Below are positions 1-7,749 of a stretch of 43,149 bases of DNA, piece after piece. The DNA is from Bacteroidales bacterium (GTDB lineage Bacteria; Bacteroidota; Bacteroidia; Bacteroidales; UBA932), in the NCBI GenBank assembly GCA_017553405.1, contig JAFZME010000118.1, forward strand, positions 82,250-125,398, in the 5' to 3' direction. The notes beneath the pieces are model-generated. The model saw nothing but the letters and a program-made list of their open reading frames with translations, searched no databases and was not told where the DNA came from. Both the position numbers and the translations under genes were made by a program. The first letter of the stretch is position 1. The number at the start of each line of letters is the position of its first letter.

Positions 1-959
1 TACGAGGTGGGGTTCTTGTTGCCGAAGGCCGTGATGGACGGGGCGTACATCATAAGGCCGGCGATGGCGCGGCGGGCCACCTCGCTCAGGCGGCCGTCCG
101 GACCGAGCGTGGCGTTGCGGCCGTCCTTCATCAGACGCATATGGATGTGCATACCGCTCCCGGCCTTCCCCACAGTGATTTTCGGAGCGAAACTGACGTC
201 GAGCTGATAGCGGTAGGCCAGGTTGCGGATAACCCACTTGGCGAGCAGCAGCTGATCCGCCGCCGTGTCCACGGGGCACGGCAGGAACTCTATCTCATTC
301 TGCTCGTAGACCTTGCCGCCGAGGGTGAAGTTGCCGACCTCGCTGTGGCCGTATTTGATCTGTCCGCCGGTCTTGGCGATATGGTCCATACACTCGCGCC
401 GGAAGTCGTTCATCTTGGCGAACGGCTCGCTCTCGTGATAGCCCTTCTGGTCCGACGCGGGGAAAAGCGGGTCCTCGGGGCAAATCACGTAATATTCAAG
501 CTCCCCCATCGCCTCGAACTGCATACCGGTGGAGGCCTCGAAAGCCTTTTCGGCGCGCAGCAGCGTGGCGTGCGGCGCGCAGTCGAAAGGCGCGCCCGAC
601 TTGTCGTAGAACCCGCACAGGAAGCAGAGCGTCGGGATTTCGTTGAACGGGTCCACGAAGGCCGTCCGGTAGCGCGGGAGCACATAGAGGTCGCTGTTGC
701 CCGCCTCTATGAAGGACGGGAACAAGCTTGAGCCGTCCACCCTTTCACCTTCGGTGAGGAAGGTCTCGGCATAAGCGAGGCTGTTGACCGTGAAATTGAG
801 CGTCTTTACGCGCCCGTCTTCCGCGGGATACATAAAATCGACCATCCGTATCCCTTTTTCGCAGATGAAGCGGAGCATATCCTCCCTCGTAAAATCCTCC
901 GGCCTCTTCTGCAGGTGCGCCACCACCACGTTGGGGTTGAGAGCTATGTTTTTATCCAT
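1..959 (-). CDS. glnA: Type I glutamine synthetase, N-terminal part (runs off the window)
   Basis: Cytoplasmic ATP-dependent ligation of ammonia to glutamate. The first 319 codons are visible, read from ATG at 959 to the window edge, so the C-terminal third is missing. The frame shows the beta-grasp N-terminal region with a DGSSLFPSF segment followed by NSDLYVLP and FVDPF, matching the DGSS-SD-DP pattern of GSI enzymes. Next come the metal-binding EYY segment in the catalytic domain, the SGMHIHM segment (GxHxH-like) and, at the cut edge, NKNPTS, which corresponds to the conserved NP segment near the active site. Size and motifs fit the roughly 500-residue GSI form rather than the longer GSIII. 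A well-formed promoter lies just upstream. Start choice: ATG about 17 nt after the predicted transcription start. The gene is divergent from the ATPase at 1132 and not part of the glycan locus. Confidence 0.93.
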   Translation of the reverse strand, partial: MDKNIALNPNVVVAHLQKRPEDFTREDMLRFICEKGIRMVDFMYPAEDGRVKTLNFTVNSLAYAETFLTEGERVDGSSLFPSFIEAGNSDLYVLPRYRTAFVDPFNEIPTLCFLCGFYDKSGAPFDCAPHATLLRAEKAFEASTGMQFEAMGELEYYVICPEDPLFPASDQKGYHESEPFAKMNDFRRECMDHIAKTGGQIKYGHSEVGNFTLGGKVYEQNEIEFLPCPVDTAADQLLLAKWVIRNLAYRYQLDVSFAPKITVGKAGSGMHIHMRLMKDGRNATLGPDGRLSEVARRAIAGLMMYAPSITAFGNKNPTS

Positions 960-982
960 TATGCGGTTATTTCTATGGAAAG

Positions 983-1014
983 CAAATATAGCATCTATCC
1001 GCTATAATAACAAA
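983..1014 (-). promoter_or_regulatory. Bacteroidota promoter of the glutamine synthetase gene
   Basis: On the minus strand, TTTG (1014-1011) is followed after exactly 20 nt by TATATTTG (990-983), the -33/-7 pair used by the primary sigma factor of Bacteroidota. The transcription start is expected near 976, giving a short leader before ATG at 959. Confidence 0.75.
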
Positions 1015-1044
1015 TATGCGCCCGCTGCGACGCCCAAGAAAAAA

Positions 1045-1131
1045 CTTGGAAAAACGGACAAATACCCCGAAAACATACTTGGAAAAACGGACAAAATACC
1101 CTATTTTTGCCCTGGAAAAACGGAAAAAGAT
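1045..1131 (+). repeat. Three 33-bp-period repeats overlapping the promoter of the DUF4143 ATPase
   Basis: CTTGGAAAAACGGACAAA at 1045 and 1078 is identical over 18 bp, and a third, slightly diverged copy (CCTGGAAAAACGGAAAAA) starts at 1111. The spacing is exactly 33 bp each time, about three helical turns. The third copy runs up to the ATG at 1132, and the -7 element lies between copies 2 and 3. The arrangement looks like a repeated operator or a 5'-leader element rather than coding sequence. Confidence 0.7.
1079..1109 (+). promoter_or_regulatory. Promoter of the DUF4143 ATPase
   Basis: TATTTTTG at 1102-1109 matches TAnnTTTG. A TTGG that can serve as -33 lies 19 nt upstream at 1079-1082, inside the second repeat copy. 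The expected transcription start is near 1116, about 16 nt before ATG 1132, which supports that start over the upstream in-frame extension. Confidence 0.55.
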
Positions 1132-2520
1132 ATGTTATCAAGGAAAATCGATGCTGCGATTGATGCCTTCTACGAAGGAAGCAAGATGGCCCTGATGCTC
1201 ACAGGAGCGCGTCAGGTCGGAAAAACAAATGCATTTCGCCGACTTGCCAAACGGAAATTTGAGCATTATATTGAAATCAACTTCATAGAGAACCCTGATG
1301 CAAGACAAATCTTTCAAGGGGCTCAAGGAGCAAAGGATATTCTTCTCCGTCTCACGGCCTTTGCAACCGAGCCGTTGGTACCAGGCAAAACGCTTATTCT
1401 TTTTGACGAGGTGCAGCGCTGCCCCGAGTGCGTGACTCAGATTAAATTTCTGGTGGACGAAGGCAGCTATCGCTATGGCCTTACCGGATCCTTGTTGGGA
1501 GTGGAATTGGAAGACCTGAAAGAGAAAGCACAGAAAAAGGATAGCAAAGCGTCCGAACCCGTCGGTTATATGGATATTAAGACGATGTTTCCGCTTGATT
1601 TTGAAGAATTTGCTCTTGCCGTCGGCGCAGCACCGTCACTACTGGAACATATACGGGAATGTTTCGAGCATACGACTCCTGTCGACCCCGTAGTTCACGA
1701 ACAAATGACGCGTATATTCCGCCTTTATCTGATTGTCGGCGGAATGCCGGCACCTGTCTGGCGATACATACAGACCAACAATCTTCAGAATGTCGCCATA
1801 GAGCAATTGGCCATTTTGAATCTTTATAAAAAGGATATTTCCCAATATGATCCGGAAAACAAGCTCTTTCTGGACGAAATATTCGATCTTATCCCATCTG
1901 AACTGAACGCAAAAAACAAGCGCTTCATCCTCAAGGAACTGAATAAAAACATAAAATTCCGCAAATATGAGGACAGTTTCCTGTGGTTGAAAAAAGCCGG
2001 TGTCGCAATTCCAGTGTACAATGTGGAAGAGCCTCGTATCCCGCTTATCCTTAATAAGCAGCGCAATTTATTTAAACTGTTCCAGAATGATGTCGGCCTG
2101 CTGGCCTACCAATATGCCAGCGGCATCCAACTGCGTATTTTGAGCGGCGAAACCAATATCAATTTCGGTGCAATTTACGAAAATGCAGTTGCACAGGAAT
2201 TGTCCGCACAGGGATTTGAGCAGATATACTATTTTAACAGTAAAAAACAGGGCGAGGTTGATTTCGTAATTGATATCGGAGACGGGACTGTCCTGCCGAT
2301 TGAAGTTAAGTCAGGTAAGGATTACGAATACCACCACGCTCTTGCCAACATCCTTGACAATAAAGCATATGATCTGCGCAAAGCAATTGTTCTATGCAAT
2401 GAAAATGTCGCCGTCAATGGGAAGAAAGTATATCTTCCTGTCTATATGGCAACTTTTATCAAGAAGAAACAGGAAATCCCCGGGATTTACAAGCTTGACC
2501 TTATCGCTCAGAGTTCGTAA
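1132..2520 (+). CDS. AAA-type ATPase with DUF4143 nuclease-like C-terminus
   Basis: A 462-residue protein of the ATP-binding family common in accessory regions of Bacteroidota. Residues 25-32 (GARQVGKT) are the Walker A loop, and LILFDEVQR is Walker B with a following sensor region (GLTGSLLG). The C-terminal part carries GEVDFVI...LPIEVKSG, a PD-(D/E)xK-like D...ExK pattern as in DUF4143. The cellular role of the family is not established; a link to mobile elements or defence is often suggested but not shown here. The open frame continues upstream into the glutamine synthetase gene, but promoter position and the first conserved residues support ATG 1132. Its 3' end overlaps the convergent GH89 gene by 20 bp. 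Lower GC than the glycan locus suggests separate acquisition. Confidence 0.85.
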   Translation: MLSRKIDAAIDAFYEGSKMALMLTGARQVGKTNAFRRLAKRKFEHYIEINFIENPDARQIFQGAQGAKDILLRLTAFATEPLVPGKTLILFDEVQRCPECVTQIKFLVDEGSYRYGLTGSLLGVELEDLKEKAQKKDSKASEPVGYMDIKTMFPLDFEEFALAVGAAPSLLEHIRECFEHTTPVDPVVHEQMTRIFRLYLIVGGMPAPVWRYIQTNNLQNVAIEQLAILNLYKKDISQYDPENKLFLDEIFDLIPSELNAKNKRFILKELNKNIKFRKYEDSFLWLKKAGVAIPVYNVEEPRIPLILNKQRNLFKLFQNDVGLLAYQYASGIQLRILSGETNINFGAIYENAVAQELSAQGFEQIYYFNSKKQGEVDFVIDIGDGTVLPIEVKSGKDYEYHHALANILDNKAYDLRKAIVLCNENVAVNGKKVYLPVYMATFIKKKQEIPGIYKLDLIAQSS

Positions 2521-4573
2521 AACATCTTTGAGCGGCGCCGGTAACCAGATCTTTTTCAAGGGCTTCGCAGTCCTTGTCAAAGGCGGACTGGTCAAACGGC
2601 ACGCCGCTGTCCATAGCGGCAAGAACGCTGTCCGTGAACAGCTTCCACCTCCTGGCGTAGTAGTCGGAGATGAGCCCGCTCCAGGCCCGGGAGGCATAGT
2701 CGTTCAGGTTGGGCGCCGAGCCCCAGGTGGTGATAATATGCAGGGCGTTGTGGCGGTAATAGGCCTCCTCTTCAGGAGACGCGGCCCAGCGGCAGGCATC
2801 CTTCAGCCACTCCTCCAGGCGGAACTCCGGGAGTTCGCCGGCGAGGCGGTCGATGTCTTCCAGAAGAGCCTGCATCTCATCTGCCAGGCCGGCCGCGAGG
2901 CTCCTGTCCCCGGCGCGATAAGCCTCCGTGAAGGAGTCGCGGAGCCCGGCGAAGCGGTTGCCCAGCACCTGGACTCCAAGCGTGACAACGAGAGCATTGT
3001 CTGCCTCCGGATGCGCCTTCAAACGGCTCCAAAGCCGTTCCAAGGTGGCCGGATCATACGGCGTCGAGTGAATCACACGCCAGTCGTGGTGGCCTTCCAG
3101 GCAAGGCCTGCCGCAAAGCAACGGCCCTTCAGAAATGGATCCGCGTAGATATATACTGTCGGCGAGATCCTTCCAGAATCCTTCCGGAGCGCCGTGAAGA
3201 CGGTCTTCCCGCGCCAGAAAGGCGTCATCGTCAATACCCGTCTCCCAGGCCCGGCCCATCACGTATTCAAAGAACCAGCGGTTGATACCGAAGCCCTCGA
3301 GCGTGCAGCCGATGCCGGCAGCCCCGGGGAGCGCTTCCGAAATGCGCTCCGCTTCCTTCCGGAAGGGCCCGGCCAGACGGGTGTTGCCGCCAAAGTTGCC
3401 GAGGTAGCATAAGATATATGGCTGGCCGTAGAAGCCATCAGTGAGGGTCCATACGGGCGTATGCTCGGTGTAATAATCAAGCAGGGTGACGCGCCCCTGC
3501 GGGACGGCCGTAAGATATGCGCGCACGTTTTCCGGAGTCCAATGCCTGCGGTCGTAGTGGAACATCCAGCCCATCTGGAGCCATTCGGCCTCCGGATCAC
3601 AGGCCGCTACGCTTTCATAGGCCTTAAGGCCATATGCCGCCAGAGCATCCGGCTCCCAGGACGGCGGTTCCACCTCATTGAAAAGGTCAAAGCCGTAGAT
3701 GTGATCCGTGCCGTATTTGCGGGTCTGGATATCGAGAAACCTCTTCTGGATGACAGCGAAGAGGCTGTCCTGCGGAGACAGGAAATGCGGCAGGTTTTCC
3801 TGACCGAAGCCACCCCAGCGGGCGATATCCGTGATCTGCGCATCGGGGAAGCGCTCTTTAAGCTGCACCGGGACGTGTCCGGCAAAGGCCGGCAGCACAG
3901 GGCGCATACCGAGCTCCCTTTCCCGGCGGAGAATCCGCTTCTGCAGCCGCTCCTGCCCGTCAATCCAGCCCTGAGGCAGGGGGCCGTCCACCCCGTCGAT
4001 GTTGCACATCCGGTGCCAGGGAAGGTGGGCCGGTCCGGTGAACCAGGCGCGGATCTCGTCGTCCGAAAGGCCGAACCCTCGCCAGACCTCCTGCCAGACG
4101 GCTTCCTGGCCCGTGATGGCCAGCGGCATATTCACCCCTTGCAGGGCCATCCAGTCGATGAAGCGCTCCCATTCCTCCCACTGCCACCACGGCATCGTGT
4201 AGCCGAAAGTGCAGTAATTGAGGAAGAATCGCTTCGGCACCAGCGCCTTCCCGGAGACCGGGACATCGACGACGGGCTGGGACGAAGGCACCTCCACGGC
4301 ATCAGCCGCATACCAGGAGACAGACACGTTGCAGAAATCGTTGAGATAGTGGTTAAAACCGACCGCCATTGCGCTGAGGCTGCTCCCCTCAATAATCAAA
4401 GTCTTTCCTTCAGTCAGCAGACGATAGTGCTCAATGCTGTCCTTGACCTGTCTGAACGTTATTTTATAAGAAGGAACAATGCGTTTTGCCAACTCTCCTG
4501 CAGCTCTTTCCACGGGGGACTGGCAAGCACATAGGAGAATGGCAGATATGATAATCAGCAGTAAATGGCGCAT
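2501..4573 (-). CDS. GH89 alpha-N-acetylglucosaminidase, lipoprotein
   Basis: A 690-residue NAGLU-family enzyme that removes terminal alpha-linked N-acetylglucosamine. The start at 4573 gives a lipoprotein signal ending LCAC with cysteine 17. Residues 20-110 form the small N-terminal alpha/beta domain. The (beta/alpha)8 domain begins near RFFLNYCTFGYTMPWW (115-130) and is followed by the helical C-terminal domain. Candidate catalytic glutamates are E300 in FDLFNEVEPP and E426 in CTLEGFGIN, matching the two conserved glutamates of GH89. The signal predicts periplasmic or surface anchoring. The gene is alone on its strand, divergent from the lipoprotein at 4687, and shares with it an intergenic region bearing the locus operator. 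It is convergent with, and overlaps by 20 bp, the DUF4143 ATPase. Known GH89 substrates include heparan-type and alpha-1,4-GlcNAc-capped glycans; which applies here is unknown. Confidence 0.93.
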   Translation of the reverse strand: MRHLLLIIISAILLCACQSPVERAAGELAKRIVPSYKITFRQVKDSIEHYRLLTEGKTLIIEGSSLSAMAVGFNHYLNDFCNVSVSWYAADAVEVPSSQPVVDVPVSGKALVPKRFFLNYCTFGYTMPWWQWEEWERFIDWMALQGVNMPLAITGQEAVWQEVWRGFGLSDDEIRAWFTGPAHLPWHRMCNIDGVDGPLPQGWIDGQERLQKRILRRERELGMRPVLPAFAGHVPVQLKERFPDAQITDIARWGGFGQENLPHFLSPQDSLFAVIQKRFLDIQTRKYGTDHIYGFDLFNEVEPPSWEPDALAAYGLKAYESVAACDPEAEWLQMGWMFHYDRRHWTPENVRAYLTAVPQGRVTLLDYYTEHTPVWTLTDGFYGQPYILCYLGNFGGNTRLAGPFRKEAERISEALPGAAGIGCTLEGFGINRWFFEYVMGRAWETGIDDDAFLAREDRLHGAPEGFWKDLADSIYLRGSISEGPLLCGRPCLEGHHDWRVIHSTPYDPATLERLWSRLKAHPEADNALVVTLGVQVLGNRFAGLRDSFTEAYRAGDRSLAAGLADEMQALLEDIDRLAGELPEFRLEEWLKDACRWAASPEEEAYYRHNALHIITTWGSAPNLNDYASRAWSGLISDYYARRWKLFTDSVLAAMDSGVPFDQSAFDKDCEALEKDLVTGAAQRCFTNSER

Positions 4574-4592
4574 TTTTGTGGTTTTTCCCCAG

Positions 4593-4600
4593 CAAAAATA
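4593..4600 (-). promoter_or_regulatory. -7 element of the GH89 gene
   Basis: TATTTTTG on the minus strand matches TAnnTTTG and lies 19 nt from the ATG at 4573. No clear TTTG -33 element is seen at the expected 19-21 nt spacing, so the promoter may be weak or activator-dependent. Confidence 0.45.
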
Positions 4601-4621
4601 ACACAAATCAAAAAATATTGC

Positions 4622-4629
4622 TATATTTG
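4622..4629 (+). promoter_or_regulatory. -7 element of the surface lipoprotein gene at 4687
   Basis: TATATTTG matches the Bacteroidota -7 consensus, with the transcription start expected near 4636, immediately before the operator-like repeat at 4638. A convincing -33 element is not visible. Confidence 0.5.
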
Positions 4630-4637
4630 CAAAGTTA

Positions 4638-4655
4638 CACCACAGTACACCACAC
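4638..4655 (+). promoter_or_regulatory. Operator candidate 1 of the glycan locus (GntR box)
   Basis: CACCACAGTACACCACAC: two near-identical 8-bp direct repeats separated by TA (10-bp period), with a GTAC core. It differs from the copy at 27063 by one base. It sits in the divergent GH89/lipoprotein region directly after the plus-strand -7 element, where a bound repressor would block initiation. Confidence 0.65.
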
Positions 4656-4686
4656 TAAAAACATTTAAATTCAATAAAAAAACACC

Positions 4687-6669
4687 ATGAAAAAAATCAT
4701 CAATGTTTTCTTTGCCTTGACCGTCGGCCTGTTCATCTTCGGCTGCAAGGAGTATGACGACTCCGAGATCCAGGGCAAACTCGACAATCTGACCACAGAA
4801 GTCAACACCCTCAAGGCCAACCAGCAGGCCATGCAGGCGATTATCGATGTCTGGAAGGCGGGCGGCTATGTCCAGAGCATAGACAACTCCGTCGAAGGCC
4901 AGCACACCATCACCTTCTACGGCGAAAACGGCAAGACTGTCGTTCTTTACGACGGCGAGGACGGCTCCGACGGAGATGCTTTCTTCAAGAGCGTCACCTC
5001 TGACGAGAACGGCGTCACGTTCGAGAAAGTGGACGGCACCCAGATTTTTATCCCCTTTGCCAAGGCTTTCAAGCTGGTCATCGAGAACACAACTGTTGCA
5101 GCAGGCAATGGCGCAACGCTTGAGTTCCCTTATACAGTAAACGGGAAAAACAGCACCACGGTAGTTGACGCTTTCGCTTCCGGTTCCTACGGAGTCAGCG
5201 TGACCGACGAGAAGGTGCTGGTTTATGTCCCCGATCCCGCGGAACCCGGGAAAGTCCTTGTCTGGGCTCAGAACGGAGAAGGCCTGTTCTCGATGGTCAA
5301 ACTCAACCTCACCGTTGAGGGCAGAGTCATTGTACTTACGGCAGAAGACGATCTTCTGACCATTCCTCCCAGAGTCAACAGCTATGACATCAGCCTCGTT
5401 TCAAATGTCGACATCAAGATTGACCAGCCTGCAGAGACCTGGGTTACAGTTGCTCTCACCAAAGCCGCCTACACCGCCACTCTTACTCTGGAGCCCAATA
5501 CCACAAACGCTCCTCGCGAAGCGACCCTCATCGTCCGCCGCCTCGATGACAACAGCCAGGTCCAGGCCATCAAGATCGTCCAGCTTTGCTCCGGCGTCTA
5601 TGTACAGAAGCTCTGGGAGCTTGTCGCCCCCGACGCCACCACCGCCTGGACGACCAAGTATCTGAACGCAGCAAGCGGCAGCGACCGCAATGTCGCCATT
5701 GACGACGAGAACGTCTATATCGCCGAATTCGCAGCAGGCAGCAGGAATATCTATGCTATCGACATCGCCAACACGACCTCCGAGGCTGCGTCCTACAAGA
5801 CCCTCCCCAACGGTACCATTACTGAAGACGGCGCCAACAACATCCACGTTTCCTGCCCGCGCGTCATAAAGAAGAACAACGGCGCCCCTGTCCTCGTTGT
5901 CGGACGTCTTGATGAAACCGCCGCTGAAAACGGATGCAAGCTGTACGTCTATGACAATGGCCTCAACAATGATCCTTCCGTTACCAATTTCACCACCTGG
6001 AATTCGGCTCGTTTCGGCGACACCTTCACCTTCTACGGCACCTACGAGAAGTGCATTCTCTTCACGGCCCCGATGAATCCGAACGGCATCAAGACAGTCA
6101 TTTTCAACAGTGGTCTAAGCAAGAGGACCGGCAACTACCTTATCGGTTCCCTTGCCACCGGCGATCTTAATCCCTCCGTCGCGACAGGTTTCGCTTCCTA
6201 TTATCCGCTTCCTGACAATCCGAAGAGAGGAGTTCTCATCAACCGCAACTTCAGCCGCTGGCACACTGTCTCGACAACTTCCGACCCCTGGACGGCAGAA
6301 GGCGCCCTTACTCTTACCTCAGCAAGACTTGAAGCCAGATGGGATCCTTCTCCCAACATCGGCGCAGGCACCTCCGGCTACAATTTCGTAACCTTCAAGG
6401 GCAAACGCTATGTCATCTATGCCTGCCGCGAGGAAGGTTTCGCAAAGGGTTATCTTGTTGTCAAGCAGGGCGAGCTCTCCGATGACTGGATCACTATTGT
6501 CAACAAGGCTGCAACCGTTGCGGAAATCGCGCTCACCGGCAATGGTATGAAGACCGGCAACGGCTCCGGCTGCGACGTCGCTGTATGGCAGAAAGAGAAC
6601 TCCGTTCTCATCGCTATGGATATGCAGCAGGTCGGACTTGCCTGCTTCCGCCTGACGGCTGAAGACTGA
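4687..6669 (+). CDS. Surface lipoprotein: DUF4988-like coil, BACON-like domain, C-terminal propeller-like domain
   Basis: A 660-residue lipoprotein (lipobox ending FGC, cysteine 20, then KEYDD, an acidic segment typical of surface-exported lipoproteins). Residues 25-95 contain a short coiled coil and the G-Y-V-Q-S-I-D...T-I-T-F-Y-G pattern seen at the N-terminus of PL29-type proteins (DUF4988). Residues about 225-300 resemble a BACON domain. Residues about 305-660 are clearly related to the C-terminal half of the lipoprotein at 15243-17288: both have GKRY, a GELSDDW segment and a closing motif of the type GLxxFxx. I recall this region as DUF4623-like. A glycan-binding role is inferred from the domain types and from sharing an operator region with GH89; no catalytic motif is visible. 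It is monocistronic and ends at a hairpin terminator. Confidence 0.75.
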   Translation: MKKIINVFFALTVGLFIFGCKEYDDSEIQGKLDNLTTEVNTLKANQQAMQAIIDVWKAGGYVQSIDNSVEGQHTITFYGENGKTVVLYDGEDGSDGDAFFKSVTSDENGVTFEKVDGTQIFIPFAKAFKLVIENTTVAAGNGATLEFPYTVNGKNSTTVVDAFASGSYGVSVTDEKVLVYVPDPAEPGKVLVWAQNGEGLFSMVKLNLTVEGRVIVLTAEDDLLTIPPRVNSYDISLVSNVDIKIDQPAETWVTVALTKAAYTATLTLEPNTTNAPREATLIVRRLDDNSQVQAIKIVQLCSGVYVQKLWELVAPDATTAWTTKYLNAASGSDRNVAIDDENVYIAEFAAGSRNIYAIDIANTTSEAASYKTLPNGTITEDGANNIHVSCPRVIKKNNGAPVLVVGRLDETAAENGCKLYVYDNGLNNDPSVTNFTTWNSARFGDTFTFYGTYEKCILFTAPMNPNGIKTVIFNSGLSKRTGNYLIGSLATGDLNPSVATGFASYYPLPDNPKRGVLINRNFSRWHTVSTTSDPWTAEGALTLTSARLEARWDPSPNIGAGTSGYNFVTFKGKRYVIYACREEGFAKGYLVVKQGELSDDWITIVNKAATVAEIALTGNGMKTGNGSGCDVAVWQKENSVLIAMDMQQVGLACFRLTAED

Positions 6670-6692
6670 TCGAGTCCACACCGATAAATTTT

Positions 6693-6723
6693 CAGGGCGA
6701 CCCTTCGGGGCCGCCCTGATTGT
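6693..6723 (+). terminator. Hairpin terminator between convergent transcription units
   Basis: CAGGGCG and CGCCCTG arms (6693-6699, 6712-6718) extended by CCC/GGG around a TTCG tetraloop with one A/C mismatch, followed by ATTGTTT. It terminates the lipoprotein gene and could also serve the convergent GntR operon, whose stop codon is at 6724. Confidence 0.75.
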
Positions 6724-7749
6724 TTAGAATGTGCTTCGGCGCGTGAGCCGGAAAGGACAGTGGGTGATGTGCGGCTTCCGCTCAAGAATCATCTGCGCCG
6801 CCAGACGGCCCATTTCGGCGAAATCGGTCGAGACGGTGGTGAGGCCGCCGAGGATGAGTTCGTTCATATCGAACTCGTTGTAGGAGATGATGAAAACATC
6901 CTTCCCCACCTGCAGGCCCGCCGCCTGGATCTTGCGCACCAAAGCCACAAGGCCGGCGTCCAGCTGGGAATTCAGCACGAGGAAGGCTTCGCCGGGGCGG
7001 ATGTCGTCCGGTGCCGAAGTAAGGAATTCGACCGGAATCTTCTGATCCGAGGCAAAACGTTCGACGCCTTTACGGATGGCCTGGCCATAGAGAGACGACG
7101 ACAGGGTGATGACACGCAGCATCGCCGTCCGGCGAAGGCTTTCGAGTCCCTGCATCAGGCCGTCGTGGATGTCGTTTTCGAAATCCTGATAGACTGCACC
7201 GAAGTTGCCGGGGAAGTCGGGCAGCAGGCGATCCAGCATAATGAGCTTCCGGTTGGGGATACGGGAGATTTGCTTGTGGGCGCGCTGCTGCGAGGCTTCG
7301 TCCAGCGGGAAATGCGGAGTGACCACGTAGTAGTCGAAATTGTCGAGATATTCATCCAGATAGTATTCCAGCAGATCCAGGCTCTGGTTGTGGTTGACGA
7401 TGGTCACTTCGGCCTTGTCTCCAACCGTATTGACGAAGGAATTGAAGAGGATCTGCTTGTAGACGGAAAACTTGTCGATGATGAAAAGTATCTGCAGCCG
7501 CCCTGCGGAGAGTGGGTCGGCAGCATAGAACCCCTTACCGTGCTTTGGCACGATCAGCGCCCTTTCCACCAGGATCCCGTAGGCTTTCTTTACGGTCTCC
7601 CTTGAAATATTCATCAACGAGGCCAGCTCATTCATCGACGGAATCTGTTCTCCGGCCTTCAGCCGTCCGTCGTGCATAGCACGTTCAACCTGCTGGACAA
7701 TCTGTTTGTAAATAGGCTCTTTGCCTGCTTTGTCAATGTGCAGTTTCAT
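6724..7749 (-). CDS. GntR-family repressor with LacI-like sugar-sensor domain
   Basis: A 341-residue cytoplasmic regulator. Residues 1-68 are a GntR winged helix-turn-helix (YKQIVQQVERAM, then EQIPSMNELA and a recognition region MNISRETVKKAY). Residues about 70-335 are a periplasmic-binding-protein-like sensor of the LacI type (ILFIIDKFSVYKQ at its start, FIISYNEFD and GLTTVSTDF near the end). This is the same architecture as FucR of Bacteroides. It is the last gene of the eleven-gene minus-strand operon, and its ATG lies inside the GH20 gene (17-bp overlap), so it is translationally coupled. The obvious targets are the three 18-bp sites at 4638, 27063 and 30624. That would give autoregulation, because site 2 controls the promoter of its own operon. 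The inducer is probably a monosaccharide or disaccharide released by the locus; its identity is unknown. Confidence 0.88.
   Translation of the reverse strand: MKLHIDKAGKEPIYKQIVQQVERAMHDGRLKAGEQIPSMNELASLMNISRETVKKAYGILVERALIVPKHGKGFYAADPLSAGRLQILFIIDKFSVYKQILFNSFVNTVGDKAEVTIVNHNQSLDLLEYYLDEYLDNFDYYVVTPHFPLDEASQQRAHKQISRIPNRKLIMLDRLLPDFPGNFGAVYQDFENDIHDGLMQGLESLRRTAMLRVITLSSSLYGQAIRKGVERFASDQKIPVEFLTSAPDDIRPGEAFLVLNSQLDAGLVALVRKIQAAGLQVGKDVFIISYNEFDMNELILGGLTTVSTDFAEMGRLAAQMILERKPHITHCPFRLTRRSTF

Noticed and set aside
784-1131. In-frame N-terminal extension of the DUF4143 ATPase
   Set aside because: It would overlap the glutamine synthetase start and read through its own promoter and the 33-bp repeats; the conserved protein starts at ATG 1132.
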